Assembly (NCBI GenBank): GCA_032622095.1
Contig: CP136069.1
Span: 39,844,194 to 39,908,193 of the forward strand
Reading direction: 5' to 3'
From: Siphonodentalium dalli
Taxonomy: Eukaryota > Mollusca > Scaphopoda > Gadilida > Siphonodentaliidae
Length of the DNA: 64,000 nt
The notes beneath the pieces were generated by a model. The model did not search any database. It was given only the letters and a program-made list of their open reading frames with translations, and was not told the origin of the DNA. The position numbers were made by a program, and so were the translations under genes. Position 1 is the stretch's first letter. The number at the start of each line of letters is the position of its first letter. Below are positions 60,131 through 64,000 of this stretch, in pieces.

Positions 60131-60714
60131 AAATACTTTTATCCCCGAAGCCCAGGGGGGGGGGGTGAAAAAATTTCTTCCGGCACGTATGCCGGGGTGG
60201 GTGGGTGGTCAAAGCCACCAACAAGCAATTTTTTCCGCAACTAAAAAACAAATTTCCTGCTTGTTTTTAGTGTTTTGGCAATGAGTTGGGCTTCAAAACC
60301 ACTTTGAATCAGTTTGAATGAGAGAAATAATGTAATTCTAACTGGTAAACTGACTGCAGGCAGTTATCGTGTTGTATTTTGTTGCAAATTTTGAAATCCA
60401 AGATGGCCGCTGGCAGCCATGTTTTTTTGGCCGAATGACCTCAATGTCCATGTTAACATCCATGATAAATAGTATGCACAGAAATTCATATACAGCTTTT
60501 TACAGTGAATTTCCCCCCGCAAATCTCTGTTTTAGTGTTAAAAGGGGGGGTGGGTGTCAAAAAATGGTCGGAAAAAACTGCCGAAAACGGAAAAAAATTT
60601 GGCGGTGGGGGTGGGTGGGTACAAAAAATGATCGAAAGGGAAAAAATGCCATACGTGCCTGAAATTTTTTTCCGACCCCCCCCCCCTGCGAAGCCAAAGA
60701 AATAGTATTTAGGG
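60131..60714. mobile_element. Foldback element with G-run terminal repeats
   Basis: The left end (cgaagcccaggggggggggg, then aaaaaatttcttccggcacgtatg) is the inverse of the right end (catacgtgcctgaaattttttt, then about 13 C and tgcgaagcc). The interior has two more G-rich runs (60542-60552 and 60601-60622) and ccaagatggccgc. Open frames here come from base composition. Confidence 0.75.
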
Positions 60715-61632
60715 GTGTTTAATCGAATAATGCATCTTAAATTCAATGAGATCAGAAACTAATGAGAATATTGGAAGGACCGCTTAGAAAAATATTTCAG
60801 TGATGAAGATTGGAAAACTATTTACTTATAGCCTTATCAAATAACTGATGAGGCCAAATAAAAAAGTACCTTCGTTTCCTGTAACAGAGGGGATAAAATT
60901 AGGGTAGGGAGGGGGGTAAACCTCTTCTTTTTTTCAAATTCCCATAACACACAAGGTAACAGCCCTTAATGTATTGTAGATACAGATATACTATGTAAAA
61001 ATGTATATAGTCTATCAAGATATAATATTGTAATGAACTTGCAAGGCACTTTTTTTATATTCTTTTATTTAAGTTTTTATTTAGCATATATGACCTGGCA
61101 ATAACAGGAGCCAGACTGCTCTTTGTACAAATCTCGCATATAGGAGTGTCTGTCTTGAATCTTTTGTCTTAGGGAAGCTTTCAACACACCACTACCTTCC
61201 CCACATTGGACACAAAAATACTAAGTCAATACCTCTATAAAACTGATATAGACATTATTCTCGTAGTTGAAATTATTATTTACAAATTACAGTCAGGACT
61301 ATTATATATGATTGATTCTTGGTATAATTTAGTACATGCATGTAGAATTAAGTAGTTATTCCATAATAACATGTTGCGTTAAAGCATGAGTGAACAATAT
61401 TGACCTGCTAAAAATATTCCCACCTCCCTGCACCTTCCCACAAATCATCAATGTTTCATCCACTTTTCATACTGGGGTTACATGCTTCAGTGCCTAACTA
61501 TAAGAAAATTTAACAACAGATTGTTGAGAATTTGTATGAAATAATCAATTGTCATATATGTCCAAAGCCATTTAATTTCTATTAATCAACACCCCCCAAA
61601 CATATCAAATTGAGTTAATAAACATATAAGAG

Positions 61633-62042
61633 GGAGGTCAAGTGACCAATTTTGAATGGGGAATTCCATGCAAATCTGCGGAGCAAAAGTTACAGAGTTG
61701 CACAATCTTCTGAGTGTGACTTGATGTGGTATTGAAAACAACAGGTATGTATCTGGCGGGTCCGCTTGGAACTTGTTCCATTATAATGTTGGTGTATTGA
61801 ATTTTTAATTTTATACAAATTTGATTTTTCAAATGTAGGTCAAGTGATGTAATTCCAGTAAAAAATTCTCAAAAATATATTTATTGCAAAATTTATAATT
61901 TACCAAGCGGACCCGCCAGATAAATACCTGTTGTTTCCAATACCACCTCAAGTCACACTCAGAAGTATGTGCAACTCTATAACTTTTGCTCCGCATATTT
62001 GCTTGGAAATCCCCATTTAAAATTGTTCACTTGACCTCCACC
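61633..62042. mobile_element. Foldback element with ~140-bp arms
   Basis: The arms 61633-61773 and 61900-62042 are inverted (ggaggtcaagtgac against ttcacttgacctcc; ctggcgggtccgcttgg against ccaagcggacccgccag). The loop is ~125 bp and AT-rich. Confidence 0.85.
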
Positions 62043-62244
62043 TTAATTAGGCTAATGACTCATTGAATTGAAATCAGCAACTTAAACTAATAGACTGGAA
62101 GAATAAAGTCAATTTGAGAGAATGAGATTGGTAATTTTCAGACTGTAAAATGGGAACTTTTGAATTTTTTTTATTTTGCAAATAAAAAGTTTACGGGGGC
62201 CATCTAGCGAATGGGGGAGGGTTACCGGAAACAAGGTATTTTTT

Positions 62245-62705
62245 TTTATGCCTGATACAAGTCTTCAAACTTTTCAATATAAAATTATTCAAAATATAAT
62301 CTATACCAACTCAAAACTATTTAAGTGTAAACTTTCAGATACTGAATTGTGTACATTTTGTGGAAATACGTAAGAGACCATTTTACACATTTTCTTTGAA
62401 TGTGCAGTCTCAAAGTCAATACTGCTTGAATTTCAAGACCATTTAAAAGATTCATGTAATATCGCTTCACAATTTACACTAGAATTTGTAATCTTAGGTT
62501 TTCTAAAAGACAGCCGACTGCAATACAGCAATACTTGATATATGTCTTCTTTTATATAAGAGGTATATATATTCATGTAAAATGAAGCCTATTAATCCCT
62601 CACTCCAAGGATTCATGGATCAAATCGGGAATTACAAAGCCATAGAAACTTATTTCCCTGCCAATCCAGATTTGAAGAAAGAAATTTGTTTTCGTGAAAG
62701 ATAGA
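62245..62705 (+). pseudogene. L1/Tx1-like LINE ORF2 C-terminal fragment
   Basis: The translated sequence has FQYKIIQNIIYTNSKLFKCK, then LCTFCGNT, a stop, and then ILHIFFECAVSK. This is the pattern of the C-terminal region of L1/Tx1-type ORF2 (conserved FQ..I...I.TN..LFK, C-x2-C, then H-x4-C). A later frame gives YSCKMKPINPSLQGF and ends ICFRER before TAG. Internal stops (near 62371, 62539) and a frameshift show decay. It abuts the MITE at 62728. Confidence 0.65.
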
Positions 62706-62727
62706 ATATGATAGAAAATCTTCTTAA

Positions 62728-63221
62728 AGGTACAGTTGGCCTTGGCGGTGGGTATCCTGTGAAAATATTTCCACACGTCAAAAACCGCCACAAACAGAAA
62801 GAACATCAAAATGTAGACATACTTTGTCCGTATACAAATAAGAAATATCGTATAAACAGTATGTTATTGTCATATGTTTGACCATTGTTATGTAAACAAA
62901 AGCATAAAAAGTTACTTTTCTGGCGTTTGTTTATATTATGATGGTAAACATAAAGAGCGTTCTTTGTTGGTGAATTCCCGATAGGGAGCTAATAAAGAGC
63001 GTTTATGCCATTTGAGTGTGATTAGCCAGTAGCGTTGTGCTGTGTTCTGTAACACAATCAGGCTCTTGCTTAGGTAAAATATAGTATGTCTTTATGGTAA
63101 CATGCTGTTTACGCGATGGTCATGGTATATATGGACGAAACTGTATGCGTTTTAATGTTTTTCTGTTTACGGTGTTTGGCACACATATGAATATTTTCGA
63201 CAATTAAGGCCAACCGTGCCT
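62728..63221 (-). mobile_element. Standalone TTAA element related to the satellite MITE
   Basis: TTAA flanks both ends (62724-62727 and 63222-63225). TIRs are AGGTACAGTTGGCCTT and AAGGCCAACCGTGCCT. Read in this direction it parallels the reverse complement of the satellite unit: ggcggtgggtat, aaaaaccgccacaaacagaa, aacagtatgttattgtca, gttatgtaaacaaaagca, taaagagcgttc and aataaagagcgttta. Non-coding. Confidence 0.85.
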
Positions 63222-63587
63222 TTAAACACTCTAATATTTGTAGATTTTAAAAAGGTGCCTATGCTTCAAAAATTAAACCCTAAATGGTAATTGATAAGAG
63301 CAAATATAGTAACTGAATTCTACATCATATATCACAGCGTAGGTGCACGGAAAGGTGTCTGGGAGCCACTCAATGTGCCTTCTGACCTCCCTCCTGGGAT
63401 ATCATGCAATCAGTTTCAAAGATTTCTGCGAACCTGTTGTATGTGGTCTAGGATGGGGGTTTGGAAGTCTCTCAGAGTGGTCCCTGACTATTTTTGCCAA
63501 ATTAATATGATCCCATGCATCCCCAAATGAGACATACCCAGACATAAATTAGTATTTTTATATTCTACTCCCACCAATACCATTTAA

Positions 63588-63979
63588 CCCTTTACCCAAC
63601 AAACCGGCCAAAACCGGCCAAATAAAGCTTCAACAGCCTAAAATATCTTCGGTCTTTCTCAATAGAACCATACAAATATGGGTATCATTGGAACCGGCTC
63701 CTTGACCACATTGTGATAGTTACAGTTATGCCCTGTGCCAATGCATTCTCTTATATATGCGAGTCGACCATAGGTCGCCTCGCATATATAAGAGAATGCA
63801 TTGGCCTAAAAAAAATCTTTTTTTAACACTTTTTACCATTTTTTCTTACATTCTTTAACAATTTTATAATTTTTAATGTGTTAAGCCAATGCATTCTCTT
63901 ATATATGCGAGGCGACCTATGGTCGACTCGCATATATAAGAGAATGCATTGGCACAGGGCCATTCTGTTGGGTAAAGTG
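63588..63979. mobile_element. TTAA-flanked MITE with nested palindromes, copy 2
   Basis: Same ends and nested palindromes as 55744-56113, same orientation, with an extra ~20 bp. TTAA at 63584-63587 and 63980-63983. Confidence 0.9.
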
Positions 63980-64000
63980 TTAACAAAGAGAGACATAACT

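Noticed and set aside
60486-60746. Overlapping Gly/Pro-rich ORFs
   Set aside because: Produced by G and C runs of a foldback element.

Overview
This is metazoan nuclear DNA: AT-rich, intron-containing and packed with transposons. The only cellular gene I can recognise is the 5' part of an argininosuccinate synthase (ASS1-type) gene on the minus strand. Its exons are short and its introns are filled with repeats. The repeat flora (TGACCTTGACC-type repeats, TTCCGAAGG minisatellites, many foldback MITEs, a LINE with an EN/RT ORF2, an LTR element with an env-like gene) suggests a marine lophotrochozoan, most likely a mollusc. The species cannot be fixed from sequence alone.

Layout. 1-13.2 kb is a satellite array. 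Its ~905-bp unit contains a 516-bp TTAA-flanked MITE, and units are organised in a ~6.17-kb higher-order repeat (two copies plus a truncated third). The array ends at a piggyBac-transposase C-terminal remnant and an inverted, diverged copy of the same MITE (13.2-14.2 kb). 14.2-17 kb shows little. 17.1-22.9 kb is a ~240-bp tandem repeat split by a 4.9-kb LINE with an intact 1465-aa ORF2 and a 5'-truncated ORF1 that seems to retain the end of an SGNH-esterase domain. 22.9-33.8 kb has only tandem and foldback repeats.

ASS1 coding exons lie at 33.86, 35.19, 35.90 and 47.20 kb (transcription right to left). A possible 5'-UTR exon and TATA box lie near 54.7-54.95 kb. The 11.2-kb intron between the first two coding exons holds a degenerate env-bearing LTR retroelement (37.1-45.5 kb). 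Its 5' LTR is itself split by a 1.17-kb foldback element. The putative first intron contains a 5.2-kb element with ~1.27-kb terminal inverted repeats (47.4-52.6 kb). A mariner-type MITE sits directly on one ASS1 splice donor. The remaining ~270 codons of ASS1 were not found in the 33.8 kb to the left.

52.6-64 kb contains more MITEs (TA- and TTAA-flanked families), foldbacks and an L1/Tx1-like LINE fragment. Its last ~0.5-kb TTAA element is a standalone relative of the MITE amplified in the satellite. No tRNA, rRNA, operon or CRISPR was seen.
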